Assembly: GCA_031963445.1 (NCBI GenBank) | Contig: JASSUH010000001.1 | Coordinates: 2,232,001 to 2,296,000, forward strand | Source: JASSUD01 sp031963445 | GTDB taxonomy: Bacteria; Pseudomonadota; Gammaproteobacteria; Burkholderiales; Burkholderiaceae | Reading direction: 5' to 3' | DNA: 64,000 nucleotides | Part shown: piece after piece, positions 26,080 through 36,026 of the stretch | Numbering within the stretch: position 1 is the stretch's first letter | Layout: each line of letters begins with the position of its first letter | Made by a program: the position numbers and the translations under genes | Notes under the pieces: generated by a model | The model's database searches: none | What the model saw: only the letters and a program-made list of their open reading frames with translations | Told to the model about the DNA's origin: nothing

Positions 26080-28176
26080 TCAACCGTTGTTTATTATTTT
26101 TCCTACATGCTCTTTTATAACGTTGAGCGTTTTCTTGGAAAATTTACAACCGCTTATATCTAGTACTTCTAATTTTCTTAATCGTCTTACCTCCAACAAT
26201 GCCTTATCTGTCAATCCATGGGATTTATTTAAACGCAATACTTTTATATTAGGCATAACATCTATTATTTTTTGAAAAAATCTATTAGAAATCTTCGAAT
26301 TTTCCAGCGTTAAAACTTTTACAGCTTCCAATTTAAATGCATTTGAAAGACTTTTATCCATTAAGAAAGTTATTTTTCTAAAATACACCTCTTCTAACGC
26401 TGGCATCGCCTGCATCATCACCTCAAAAGAGATACCTGGAATAAAGCATACCTCCATTTTAAAAACCTTTAGCTTTTCTAAAGGCATGGCATCTGAAAAT
26501 ATTCTAGTATTTAACCCATCACATTTATTCAAATGCAATACTTCCAATCCACTTATAACTTTAGTTATCCCGCGGGAAGCGATTTCACTTAACTCCCCTC
26601 CATTGAGGCGCAAATAATTTAATTTTAGATTTTTTATAAATGAGATTGCCAGCTCAGACAATCCTGTATCCAGGTCTATTTCCAAATTTCTTAAATCAGA
26701 CTGATCTTTTAATATTAAATATAAAATAGAATCAGAAAGCTCACATCTTGAAATTTTCAAAGAAAATAATTTTAATTTTGATAAAACAAAAAATGCAAAA
26801 TGAGTCAACCCTACACATGCCTTAATTTCCAAGCTGCTTAATTCATCCTGATCTTTTAACATTCTATTAAAAACCACATCAGAGATTTCGCACCTAATGA
26901 GTCTTAAAGAATTTAACTTAAGGTCAGCCACACTCAAGAATACTGAAGGAGTCAAACCAACACATCCAATTACCTCTAAATTTTTTAGCTTAGGACTATT
27001 TTTTAAAAGCGCTCGCAAAAAATTATCAGAAAGATGACAATTAAATAATTTCAAAGAAACCAAATTTAGGTTATTCAAAAACAAAAAATCATCATCATTG
27101 ATTAATTGGCTCGAAGATATTTCAAGATATTTTAAATTAGGCTTATTGTTTAACATTAGGCGAAGAGAGTAAGCAGAGATATTACTTCCCACCAAACGTA
27201 TCTCTTCCAATTTCTCAGAAAATGCTAGATTTGCAAGCAGCAATTCATTTAAGAGAAAACGGTTAACGGCTAAAGTCGCGACCTTGAATAAAGCAGTCCC
27301 TAAAAAACCAGCGCTTAAACTAGCCATGCCTAAATCACTTAGCCCTGTGCATCCGTACAAGCCAATGGCTCTCAAATTAGGCATAGCTTTTAATATTTTT
27401 ATTAAAGCTGTAGTAGAGAATTGGCATTCTTTCAACTCCAACGATTGAGTCTCTTCCCATTTTGAAGAAAAAGCACTTGATCCAACCGTTATTCCCTTAG
27501 GCAATATAAACTCAGCCTGCCTCAAATCAACCTGAGACAACTGTAAATTTTCTATTGGTAGAGGTACATTTTTTGTCAAGCACAGCGCTTGGTGATGCAT
27601 TTCTTCATTTTTCTTATTAACTTCTAATTCCGCCTTATCTAGCGCTATTTTTATATTTTTATCAGTTAGGCCTGGATAAGTTTTAATCTTCGGTATATTT
27701 CTAGCCCATCCCCCTTTTGCTAGACGCAAGGTAGTCGTGTCTGGCCCGGTTTGTAGCAGAAATTTGAGTGCGCCTGGCAATTCTGCTGCATTAACGACTT
27801 CTATACATGGAATAGACGGAGTCGCTATCTGATTCAAATCTCTGCTAACGCACCGTAGCCTTTTGATATCTTCTGTGCGCAAAAACGGAATAATCATTAA
27901 CCAAATTTCCGGCGGGAAATATCTGTCTGACGCAGGGCCATTCTTTTTTGCCGAGAGCAATAAACGTATCTTCTCTATCAAGCTATAGGGTAATAATGCT
28001 TGACTTTTAGCAGCTGCATTTGAAGGCAATGGCAGATCTCTTGCAGGTAATTTATTCTCAGCAAGTGAGCATGAATGATTGGCCTGCTTAACCCCGCTTT
28101 CAGAAAAATAATTGCGCTCAGCAAAGGGGCGACCTACGTAGGTTGCAAATTTAGTTAGCACATTGATATAAGACAT
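26080..28176 (-). CDS. F-box and leucine-rich-repeat protein (host-mimic type)
   Basis: 698 residues. An F-box motif lies at about residues 86-122 (FPPEIWLMIIPFL, then DIKRLRCVSRDLNQIA). From about residue 230 to the end there are about fifteen leucine-rich repeats of the cysteine-containing/amino-acid-transport type (L..L.L..C.gls...). F-boxes bind Skp1 in SCF ubiquitin ligases and LRRs choose the substrate. Bacterial examples such as GALA proteins of Ralstonia and F-box effectors of Legionella redirect host ubiquitination. There is no classical signal peptide, as expected for a type III/IV-secreted effector. The gene sits between ispD and mfd, which are neighbours in Burkholderia, and is AT-richer than both. 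The F-box/LRR architecture is seen; the effector role is inferred. Confidence 0.8.
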   Translation of the reverse strand: MSYINVLTKFATYVGRPFAERNYFSESGVKQANHSCSLAENKLPARDLPLPSNAAAKSQALLPYSLIEKIRLLLSAKKNGPASDRYFPPEIWLMIIPFLRTEDIKRLRCVSRDLNQIATPSIPCIEVVNAAELPGALKFLLQTGPDTTTLRLAKGGWARNIPKIKTYPGLTDKNIKIALDKAELEVNKKNEEMHHQALCLTKNVPLPIENLQLSQVDLRQAEFILPKGITVGSSAFSSKWEETQSLELKECQFSTTALIKILKAMPNLRAIGLYGCTGLSDLGMASLSAGFLGTALFKVATLAVNRFLLNELLLANLAFSEKLEEIRLVGSNISAYSLRLMLNNKPNLKYLEISSSQLINDDDFLFLNNLNLVSLKLFNCHLSDNFLRALLKNSPKLKNLEVIGCVGLTPSVFLSVADLKLNSLRLIRCEISDVVFNRMLKDQDELSSLEIKACVGLTHFAFFVLSKLKLFSLKISRCELSDSILYLILKDQSDLRNLEIDLDTGLSELAISFIKNLKLNYLRLNGGELSEIASRGITKVISGLEVLHLNKCDGLNTRIFSDAMPLEKLKVFKMEVCFIPGISFEVMMQAMPALEEVYFRKITFLMDKSLSNAFKLEAVKVLTLENSKISNRFFQKIIDVMPNIKVLRLNKSHGLTDKALLEVRRLRKLEVLDISGCKFSKKTLNVIKEHVGKIINNG

Positions 28177-28424
28177 CTCTTTCCCATCCCAAACAAAAAT
28201 AAATCAACGCCTGCATCAATAAACAAAATGCACTGCGAGGCCTATGAGAAATGTCTTGTTGCTCCAAAGAAAAAGATGAATCACGCAATTGGCACATCTA
28301 GATGACAGTACTGCACTGCTAAGCGGCGTCCAGCCCACAGTCGCAACTATTTACAAACATCCTTTAAAATGCTTTTTTTGCCAACGTTAAGCTGGCCTAT
28401 CTTCTGGCAATCTTGGATTAATTT

Positions 28425-31400
28425 ATGTCCTCAAACGACTCTGCGCTATCCCTTCCTTGCCCTACCCCATTACTTAAGCCAGGCCAGCGCTTCGTCTTAA
28501 ATGGTGCGCTGGGAAGTGCTGATGCGCTTGCGTTGACGCAGTACTTTGTTACACAGCGCGCGCAGCTCTCATTGCTTGCCGTGATTTGCGCCAATGCAGC
28601 TGATGCGCAGCGCTTACAGACGGAAATCGCTTACTTTGCCCCCCATCTACGCGTGCGTCTTTTGCCTGATTGGGAAACGCTGCCTTACGATACATTTTCA
28701 CCGCATCAAGATTTAATCTCTGAGCGGCTTGCCACGCTGCATGATTTGACTGAAGGGCGTTGCGATATCTTGCTGGTACCTGCGACGACGGCGCTGTACC
28801 GGATGCCACCCCGCTCGTTTATGGCGGCTTACACGTTTGAGTTTACGCAAGAAGAAAAACTGGATGTCACTAAACTCAAAGCACAACTCACACTGGCCAG
28901 CTACGAGCACGTGAGCCAAGTGATGCGACCTGGTGAATATTGCATTCGAGGGGGCTTGGTTGATTTATTTCCGATGGGTTCCCCTCTGCCCTATCGCATC
29001 GATCTCTTCGATGAGCAAGTTGAATCAATTCGTGCATTTGACCCAGACACCCAGCGAAGCCTTTATCCGGTCCCCGAAGTCCGACTTTTGCCTGGCCGTG
29101 AATTTCCATTTGACCAAGCTGCACGCACCACTTTTCGCCAGCGTTGGCGCGACACTTTTGAAGGAGATCCAAGCCGCGCGACAGTCTATAAAGACATTAG
29201 TGCTGGTGTGCCGGCAGCTGGCATTGAATATTATTTGCCGCTTTTCTTTGAAGAGACGGCGACAATTTTTGACTATCTGCCAACAGGTACACAGCTAGCC
29301 CTCATAGGCGATCTTGACGCAGCGATTAAGCATTTCGTCGGTGATGCGAAACAACGTTACGCGTTTCTGTCGCATCATCCAGAACGCCCTATTCTGGCGC
29401 CAGACCAGCTATTTCTTTCAGATGAAGATTTTTTCAAGCTGGCCAAGCCTTTTGCACGACTCGTGCTCGCGACTGAAGCCAATGAATGGGCAGAGCCCTT
29501 ACCTTCCGTTGCGCTGAAACGCCAAGCTCACGACCCGCTGGAAGCGCTGCGCGCTTACTTATCTCGCACCCAACAGCGGGTATTTATCGCCGCTGAATCT
29601 GCTGGGCGACGGGAAACGATTGCGCAATTGTTCAGCGAACACAATCTGCATCCGATCATCGTTGAAAATTTTCATCAGTTTATTCATGAATCTGCCCCCT
29701 TCTGTTTAGGCGTAGCGCCGCTAGCGCAAGGATTTGCATCACCAAAGGCAGGTTTTGCGCTGATTACCGAGAATGAGTTATACGGTGCGCTTCCACGTAA
29801 AACGCGACGTCGACAAGAGCAAGCAAGCGATATCGACGCGATGGTGCGCGATTTGTCGGAGCTAAAGTTAGGCGACCCAGTGGTGCATAACCAGCACGGT
29901 ATTGGCCGCTATAACGGTCTAATCTCTATGGATCTGGGCGAAGGTGAAACCGAGTTTCTACACCTTGAATACGCGAACCAAAGCCAACTTTATGTGCCCG
30001 TTGACCAGCTGCATATGATTTCGCGTTATAGCGGAGTTGATGCGCAAAGCGCGCCACTCCATACGCTAGGTTCGGGCCACTGGGATAAAGCAAAACGCAA
30101 AGCGGCACAACAAATTCGTGATACAGCGGCTGAATTACTCAATCTTTATGCACGCCGTGCTGCACGTCAGGGCCATGCGTTCGCCCTTTCACCAAAAGAT
30201 TACGAGCATTTTGTAGAAGGCTTCGGCTTTAGTGAAACGCCTGATCAAGCAACGGCCATTGAAGCGGTCATTGGTGATATGACCGCAGGCCGAATGATGG
30301 ACCGTTTAATTTGCGGAGATGTGGGCTTTGGTAAAACTGAAGTCGCGTTACGTGCTGCCTTTATCGCTGTTTTAGGAGGCAAACAAGTCGCACTCTTAGC
30401 GCCAACTACGCTGCTCGCCGAGCAACACTTTCAAACTTTTTCTGATCGTTTTGCTCAGTGGCCCGTGCGTATCGCTGAATTATCACGCTTTAAAACCACC
30501 AAAGAGATTGCTAACTCCATTTCAGCGATTAATCAGGGGACGATCGATATTGTTATCGGTACTCACAAATTGCTGTCCTCACAGGTTCAGTTTAAGCAGC
30601 TTGGATTGGTGATTATCGATGAAGAACACCGCTTTGGCGTAAGACAAAAAGAAGCGCTGAAAGCACTACGTGCTGAAGTCGATGTATTGACCCTCACCGC
30701 TACGCCTATTCCACGCACTTTAGGGATGGCCTTAGATGGGCTGCGCGATTTTTCAGTGATTGCTACTGCACCACAGAAACGCCTGACGATTAAAACATTC
30801 GTGCGACGTGAAGACAAAAGCACGATTCGAGAAGCCATTCTGCGTGAACTGAAGCGTGGCGGCCAAGTGTACTTTTTGCACAATGAAGTCGAAACCATTG
30901 AAAACCGCTGCGCAATGCTAGCTGAACTCGTGCCTGAAGCTCGCATAGCGATTGCCCATGGGCAAATGCACGAACGTGAGCTAGAGCGCGTAATGCGGGA
31001 TTTTGTCGCGCAACGCACCAATCTTTTGTTGTGTACAACGATTATTGAGACAGGGATTGATGTTCCCACCGCCAACACGATCATCATGCACCGTGCGGAT
31101 AAGTTTGGCCTCGCACAATTGCATCAGCTGCGTGGGCGAGTTGGGCGCTCACATCATCAGGCTTATGCGTATTTACTCGTGCCCGATCCACAAGCCCTCA
31201 CCAAACAAGCTACCCGCCGGCTAGATGCGATTCAGCAAATGGAAGAACTCGGTTCAGGCTTTTATTTAGCGATGCATGACCTAGAAATTCGTGGCACAGG
31301 CCAAATATTGGGTGATAAGCAATCAGGTGAAATTCAAGAAATCGGCTTTCAGATGTACACCGAGATGCTCAACGAAGCGGTCAAATCGCTCAAGGCGGGT

Positions 31401-31898
31401 CAAGAGCCCGACCTTACTGCCCCCCTTGGCGCAACCAGTGAAATTAAACTGCATGTACCGGCGCTACTGCCCTCAACTTATTGTGGCGATGTCCAAGAGC
31501 GGCTCTCCTTATATAAACGGCTAGCCAGCTGTAGCACGCGCGCAGCATTGGATAATTTGCATGAGGAATTAATTGATCGTTTTGGCCAGCTACCGGAACC
31601 CGCGCAAGCGCTGCTTGAAACGCATCGACTGCGTATTGCGGCCAAATCACTAGGCATTATCAAAATTGATGCATCAGAAGTCGCCATTGCCTTGCAGTTT
31701 GTGCCGAACCCACCCATTGACCCAATGCGCATTATCGACATGGTGCAAAAGAACCGTCATATCAAACTCACCGGCCAAGACAAACTGCGTATTGAAGTAC
31801 CTAGTACAACCTTGCAAGCACGGATCGCACTATTGAAAGAGACTTTATATGCACTTAATCCTCGGCAGCCTGTCAATTTAAAAGCAGAAGCGATGTAG
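28425..31898 (+). CDS. mfd: Transcription-repair coupling factor
   Basis: 1157 residues, the normal family length. The UvrB-like N-terminal part is followed by the RNA polymerase-interacting domain (around LGDPVVHNQHGIGRYNG) and a RecG-like translocase with P-loop GDVGFGKTEVALRAA, the DEEH box, TATPIPRTL, and the TRG region up to QLRGRVGRS. The C-terminal TRCF domain is complete. Mfd removes stalled RNA polymerase from lesions and recruits UvrA. It runs divergently from the ispD-side genes and looks intact. Confidence 0.96.
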   Translation: MSSNDSALSLPCPTPLLKPGQRFVLNGALGSADALALTQYFVTQRAQLSLLAVICANAADAQRLQTEIAYFAPHLRVRLLPDWETLPYDTFSPHQDLISERLATLHDLTEGRCDILLVPATTALYRMPPRSFMAAYTFEFTQEEKLDVTKLKAQLTLASYEHVSQVMRPGEYCIRGGLVDLFPMGSPLPYRIDLFDEQVESIRAFDPDTQRSLYPVPEVRLLPGREFPFDQAARTTFRQRWRDTFEGDPSRATVYKDISAGVPAAGIEYYLPLFFEETATIFDYLPTGTQLALIGDLDAAIKHFVGDAKQRYAFLSHHPERPILAPDQLFLSDEDFFKLAKPFARLVLATEANEWAEPLPSVALKRQAHDPLEALRAYLSRTQQRVFIAAESAGRRETIAQLFSEHNLHPIIVENFHQFIHESAPFCLGVAPLAQGFASPKAGFALITENELYGALPRKTRRRQEQASDIDAMVRDLSELKLGDPVVHNQHGIGRYNGLISMDLGEGETEFLHLEYANQSQLYVPVDQLHMISRYSGVDAQSAPLHTLGSGHWDKAKRKAAQQIRDTAAELLNLYARRAARQGHAFALSPKDYEHFVEGFGFSETPDQATAIEAVIGDMTAGRMMDRLICGDVGFGKTEVALRAAFIAVLGGKQVALLAPTTLLAEQHFQTFSDRFAQWPVRIAELSRFKTTKEIANSISAINQGTIDIVIGTHKLLSSQVQFKQLGLVIIDEEHRFGVRQKEALKALRAEVDVLTLTATPIPRTLGMALDGLRDFSVIATAPQKRLTIKTFVRREDKSTIREAILRELKRGGQVYFLHNEVETIENRCAMLAELVPEARIAIAHGQMHERELERVMRDFVAQRTNLLLCTTIIETGIDVPTANTIIMHRADKFGLAQLHQLRGRVGRSHHQAYAYLLVPDPQALTKQATRRLDAIQQMEELGSGFYLAMHDLEIRGTGQILGDKQSGEIQEIGFQMYTEMLNEAVKSLKAGQEPDLTAPLGATSEIKLHVPALLPSTYCGDVQERLSLYKRLASCSTRAALDNLHEELIDRFGQLPEPAQALLETHRLRIAAKSLGIIKIDASEVAIALQFVPNPPIDPMRIIDMVQKNRHIKLTGQDKLRIEVPSTTLQARIALLKETLYALNPRQPVNLKAEAM

Positions 31899-31940
31899 TA
31901 AGGCTGAAGAGAAGAGAGTTGAGAAGTTATCGGCCGTCAT

Positions 31941-32026
31941 GTTGGGGTTCCGTATTTAATTAAACCCTTCACCCCAACCTACAATTTTGGCCTTTTCGTA
32001 GGTTGGGGTGACGAAGGAACCCCAAC
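31941..32026. repeat. Family A palindromic repeat, copy 4
   Basis: An 86-bp element with left arm type X and right arm type Y, in the convergent gap between mfd and the 746-residue helical protein gene. The spacer CAATTTTGGCCTTTTCG resembles that of copies 1 and 5. Confidence 0.9.
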
Positions 32027-32066
32027 ACACCCCACTTTTGAAAGATTATGGACAGTCTCTTAGAGA

Positions 32067-34307
32067 CTATGCGCAAGTTTCTAGCAAAACAATGCGCGCT
32101 ATCTCTTGTGCTGGATGCCCTTTCCATTCTTTTGAATGGTCTAGGTGATTTAAAATATTCATCGCAGCATCTGATACTCTTTTATTTGAGTCATTTACCA
32201 AGAAGATTAACCTTGATATTAGCGAGGCTCTTATATCTCTTCCTGATAGAGCTGAATATTTTGGCGATAAGATTGGCAACATGTCTTCATTCGTTAGTAA
32301 TACCAAAAAGAATTTTACGTCTATTTCCACCGCGTTTAATATATTTCCTTTTTTATGATTTTTAAAATATTCACTTAACTGATTATCGGTCCATAATTCA
32401 GAAAATGCTTGTATAAAAGGAGCTATCGCGCGCATTTTCAAATTGTATTTTTCTATTCTCGATATTTTATGACCCTCCCACATTTCTAATTTATTTAAGC
32501 AGGTAATAAGGCGTGAGGTGGGGCCTGATATTTCCGTATCGGGAGTCATAACAAAACCATTCAAATCGTTCTGAAATTTCTCAAACTTTTTCTTTTCTTT
32601 TACTCTTTTAGATGGGTCATCTACTTCTGTTTGCAAGTAAGCCAAAAATGAATTTTTAAAACTTAATATTTTTTCCTCTGTAATTTTTCTGTCTGATGAA
32701 GTTTTAATTTTTAAAAAATCCCTCAAAGCCACAATCATGTCTGCTACATCTAATGCTAATGCATTCGCTTTTTGATCATCCCATTTTCTCAATTTAACGA
32801 AATCACCCAAGAAATCCATTACAATTTTTGCTTTTCCTGGAACATCATTTAATTCTCCTTCCATCTGATTATATAAACGAGCCATTAAATAGTTAATTTG
32901 CCTTCTCAGGGATTCGTTTATTATTTTCGCTTTCTCATTTTTCAATAAATCTGAAAACTTTAGCGTGAATTTTTCTATTTCAGATTTTTTATTATTCTTT
33001 GTCAATTCGCTTTGACTTACAAGGCTTTTAAAAGCTCCTACTGAAGGTAAATTTTTCTCTTTTTGACTCAATACGTCCGCTGCCAAATTGGATAACCAGT
33101 GGCCTTTCCACGCTTTTGCTTGGCTCAAGTGAGTGAGAAGATCGCATATAGATTCTGCTACGGCCAAGTCTGCTGTATTTGCAAAGCGTGTTAAGTGGGA
33201 GGTGAATTTCGCTGCCTCATCTGCTCCAGGTATGTTATCTGTTTGCAAATAAGTTAAAAAAGTATTTTTAAATTCCGGTGAAATTCTCAGTTTTGAAAAA
33301 TTTGCGGCAGACAAAATTGTTTTTGCTATATCAAATGCATGCTGATTTCCCGTCAATTTTGATTGACTTGCATAAGCTGCAAAATTCAGTATAGTTTTTG
33401 ACGTTTCCGCATCCTGATTATTTGCAAAAAATAGTAAATTGGTTCTTATATATTTCAGCGCTTCCTCTTCTGATTTATCAGCTGCTTCTATATAGTCTAC
33501 CCATGCTTCTTTGCTTGAAAGCAAAGCTAAAAATCCAACTATGGCTTCTTTTAACTTACTAATCTCAGTTAATTTAAAAAAATCTCTTATGACAAGAAGA
33601 TTCGGCTCCTCTTCTAAAATAGACTTTGCCATTTCAGTTATAAGATTATCTTTGCAAATATTGTTTTCTTTTAGGGCATGGAGAAAATTGCGTGTAAGCT
33701 TAGGTATATTAGGCCCCGGATGCGCAGCCAAACTTATCACATCTAAATTGAAAAGCATTTTATTCAGCGCCGTCTGACGGCTATAAGATTGATCATTTTC
33801 AAAATATGCTAAAAGTTTATCGGCAGTTTCTCGCGTCTTTGCAATTGATCCGTATTTCAATTTAGCAAAATCTGCCGCCGCACTAGCAAGATTAGCGATA
33901 CTTGGCACAAAATTATTTTTCGATAGCTTTGACTGATTTAAATAGTTTAAAAATTTAATAGTAGGCTCCGACACCTCTCTTTGATAGCGACGACTTGCCA
34001 ATTTAATTAAATTTTTTGTTACAGCACTTATCACTTCCAATTCAAATTTATTTGCCAAGCATATATTCTGCTGTCCTTTTCCTTGCCTTTCTAAAAAATA
34101 GAATAATTGAACTGCTCCATTAGCTTCTTTGGCTGTTAATAATTCATCGTTCTCAACTATCTCAAAAAAATCGCTTGTGACAGATAAACTTCCTTCTTCT
34201 GAAATGGGTTTTTCCATTTCTAGCCTAGAATGTTTTTTGCACGGGCTAATTTCTTTTGTAGCGTGAAAGAAATTAAATGCAGTCCCCGAAATCGGCAGTC
34301 CACCCAT
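32067..34307 (-). CDS. Unknown 746-residue all-helical protein with ~190-210-residue super-repeats
   Basis: ATG 34307 is preceded by AAAAAGGGGAT. Composition is Leu, Lys, Ala, Asn and Glu-rich, with no signal peptide or membrane helix. Short motifs recur: (NY/TH/NH)L..SK(L/AW)KG(N/H) followed by a helix ending A..IL, at about residues 120-140, 310-332, 392-413, 600-622 and 718-741; and FLAYLQT(E/D) or LLAYFEND at about 166, 351 and 555. The order suggests three diverged modules of roughly 190-210 residues, each made of helical hairpins like HEAT or armadillo folds. No named family is recognised. It is inserted downstream of mfd and AT-rich, again fitting an accessory or host-interacting protein. 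Confidence 0.7.
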   Translation of the reverse strand: MGGLPISGTAFNFFHATKEISPCKKHSRLEMEKPISEEGSLSVTSDFFEIVENDELLTAKEANGAVQLFYFLERQGKGQQNICLANKFELEVISAVTKNLIKLASRRYQREVSEPTIKFLNYLNQSKLSKNNFVPSIANLASAAADFAKLKYGSIAKTRETADKLLAYFENDQSYSRQTALNKMLFNLDVISLAAHPGPNIPKLTRNFLHALKENNICKDNLITEMAKSILEEEPNLLVIRDFFKLTEISKLKEAIVGFLALLSSKEAWVDYIEAADKSEEEALKYIRTNLLFFANNQDAETSKTILNFAAYASQSKLTGNQHAFDIAKTILSAANFSKLRISPEFKNTFLTYLQTDNIPGADEAAKFTSHLTRFANTADLAVAESICDLLTHLSQAKAWKGHWLSNLAADVLSQKEKNLPSVGAFKSLVSQSELTKNNKKSEIEKFTLKFSDLLKNEKAKIINESLRRQINYLMARLYNQMEGELNDVPGKAKIVMDFLGDFVKLRKWDDQKANALALDVADMIVALRDFLKIKTSSDRKITEEKILSFKNSFLAYLQTEVDDPSKRVKEKKKFEKFQNDLNGFVMTPDTEISGPTSRLITCLNKLEMWEGHKISRIEKYNLKMRAIAPFIQAFSELWTDNQLSEYFKNHKKGNILNAVEIDVKFFLVLLTNEDMLPILSPKYSALSGRDIRASLISRLIFLVNDSNKRVSDAAMNILNHLDHSKEWKGHPAQEIARIVLLETCA

Positions 34308-34936
34308 TTTTATCCCCTTTTTAATTTTTATTAATTTATTAAGATTTTTTTATAATTTTAGAGCTTGATTGGCGACAACTCATTCGCCTGCAAAAACGCC
34401 TATGCTCCTCCTTAAGGGAAATCGCTCATACCTCAAGTCTCTTAATTTAGCTGCAGCACTGCGCCGATTTCGGCAGCGATGCAGGCCCAGCGCTAAGCCT
34501 TGATATTTCTACCATCGAAAAATATGCGTCACTAAGCAATACAAGTCGCATGAGTCTTTTGGGGAAATATTGAATAAAGCAAGAACAGCGTTATGCTGAG
34601 GGTGTGGTGAATTTCACTAGGAAGAAGGCTCTGAGAGGCGCTTGGTAAGCATGTTGGGGTTCCTGCGTCACCCCAACCTACGCAAAAGGCCAAAAAATTG
34701 TAGGTTGGGGTGACGCAGGAACCCCAACGGGTGAACCAACATCCTCTAATTGGTTTTTTATAGGCTCTTAGAAAGTGTCGATGCTTTTAGAAAGGTAGCA
34801 AGTGCAAGTTCAATACTAGAGAATTTTCAACTGAATTTGAGACACTTTTATCAAACTCTCTGTTGCTTGCAACTCGTTTAGCCGATGAATGTTGCGAACT
34901 AAAATGAAAATGCTTTAGTTCAATTTATTAGAATAT
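34308..34936. other. Intergenic region with one family A repeat
   Basis: 630 bases with no convincing ORF. It contains the promoter region of the 34307 gene and family A copy 5 (34653-34728). The flanks of that copy carry the recurrent outer motifs CTCTGAGAGGCGCTTGGTA and GTGAACCAACATCCTCTA. Confidence 0.5.
34653..34728. repeat. Family A palindromic repeat, copy 5 (two type Y arms)
   Basis: A 76-bp element, the only complete copy in which both arms are of the short Y type (here TGCG in place of TTCG). The arms are nearly perfectly complementary, giving a long hairpin. Confidence 0.9.
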
Positions 34937-35611
34937 TTATCGACGGCCATGACCTATCGATTTTCTATGCTGTTGCTGTGGGGCTAGCTGTTGCTGTGGG
35001 GTTTGCTGTTGTTGTGGGATTTGCTGTTGCTGTAGAGCTGGCTGCTGCTGTAGGGTTTGCTGTTGCTGTGTGGTTGGCTCTCGGTCATTCGAGTCTGATT
35101 GAGGAGATAGAGGTCTATCTGTTAGTACTGATGAGGATGAACGCTCAGAATATCGAGGCGGTGCATCTTCGTAATGGGCATACTCAGGAGGCAGCTGTTC
35201 TACCATCCCCATCTTAGCGGCGAGCTTTCTAAGCTCATCCAGTTGCATGTACTTAGATGAAAGTTCCACTTTTACAAATTTTTCTTCCCCCTTTTTATCC
35301 GATTTTGAGGGCACCTCAAACTCTATCTTAGAAGGCGGCTTAATTTTCTGATTTGGATCTTTGAGATCGAACGTCTTAACATATTGAGCCGCGCTTTTGC
35401 AGAGCTGATCAATTTCTTTTTTTGATTTAGAGTCAAATTTAACTTTTACGATTGTATGTTCTTCCTTCTTTCCATCTCGCAACGAACGTAGCCTAATTTT
35501 CCTGTAACCACTTTCAAGCAGACTGTCTTTAACGCTATCCAACGACACTTTCCCTTTAATTCTATCCCACCACGTTTCCGCTGCATTATTTTTGCTATCG
35601 TCCGACCTCAT
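34937..35611 (-). CDS. Hypothetical protein with two PPxY motifs and a polyglutamine tail
   Basis: 224 residues, ATG 35611 behind GAAGGGGATGGGGA. Residues 15-125 form a basic alpha/beta region without a recognised fold. PPEY at 141-144 and PPRY at 151-154 are both PPxY motifs, the ligands of eukaryotic WW domains. Residues 181-215 are a Gln-rich tract of 6-residue repeats (QQQQTP type), and the end is basic. There is no signal peptide. Tandem PPxY motifs are known from viral late domains and from adaptors of Nedd4 ubiquitin ligases. A host-directed effector is a reasonable inference, but delivery is not shown. Confidence 0.7.
   Translation of the reverse strand: MRSDDSKNNAAETWWDRIKGKVSLDSVKDSLLESGYRKIRLRSLRDGKKEEHTIVKVKFDSKSKKEIDQLCKSAAQYVKTFDLKDPNQKIKPPSKIEFEVPSKSDKKGEEKFVKVELSSKYMQLDELRKLAAKMGMVEQLPPEYAHYEDAPPRYSERSSSSVLTDRPLSPQSDSNDREPTTQQQQTLQQQPALQQQQIPQQQQTPQQQLAPQQQHRKSIGHGRR
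34969..35076 (-). repeat. Six tandem 18-bp units encoding the Gln-rich tail
   Basis: Six 18-base units starting GCTGTTGCTGTGGG (plus strand) with small changes. They encode QQQ.PQ-type hexapeptides. The length fits slipped-strand variation without frameshift. Confidence 0.85.
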
Positions 35612-35919
35612 TCCCCATCCCCTTCTATTTTTTAGTTTTGTAGCCGCTTTTTACGGGCTTAAAAGCACTGTAGAAGGTTTGGATATAAAGCAGTTTTACG
35701 ATTCAGAAGCACGGTAAAGCAAAGCGAATAAGAACTTCAGTGCATTGATGAATGTAGGCAGAATCTGCCAGAGATTTAACAATATGCTGATTAGTTATGT
35801 GGCAGGAGATGGGGCGGTCGGCTTGAATATGAGTAATGAGTGCGAGTATCTGCCGCAATTCTTTTAGAACCTATTCACGATCTCCAAGAGGAGAGATTGG
35901 AGAGGTTATCGGTAGTCAT

Positions 35920-36007
35920 GTTGGGGTTCCTTCGTCACCCCAACCTACATTCTTTGGCAATGTTTGTAGGCTGGAGCGACTCATTTAATTCAATACGGAA
36001 CCCCAAC
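35920..36007. repeat. Family A palindromic repeat, copy 6
   Basis: An 88-bp element, left arm Y, right arm X, with a few changes in the right arm (CTGGAGCGAC). It ends 20 bases before the potI stop codon, so it is in the 3' region of the polyamine transporter operon. Confidence 0.88.
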
Positions 36008-36026
36008 GAATACTCAAGCTTGCGAT

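Noticed and set aside
30587..31087. 166-residue minus-strand ORF within mfd
   Set aside because: Antisense of the conserved translocase domain; its Ser/Arg-rich composition is typical of a shadow frame.
34978..35217. 79-residue plus-strand ORF with alternating Ala/Val repeats
   Set aside because: It is the antisense reading of the CAG-type glutamine repeats; the opposite strand has a strong ribosome-binding site and a longer gene.
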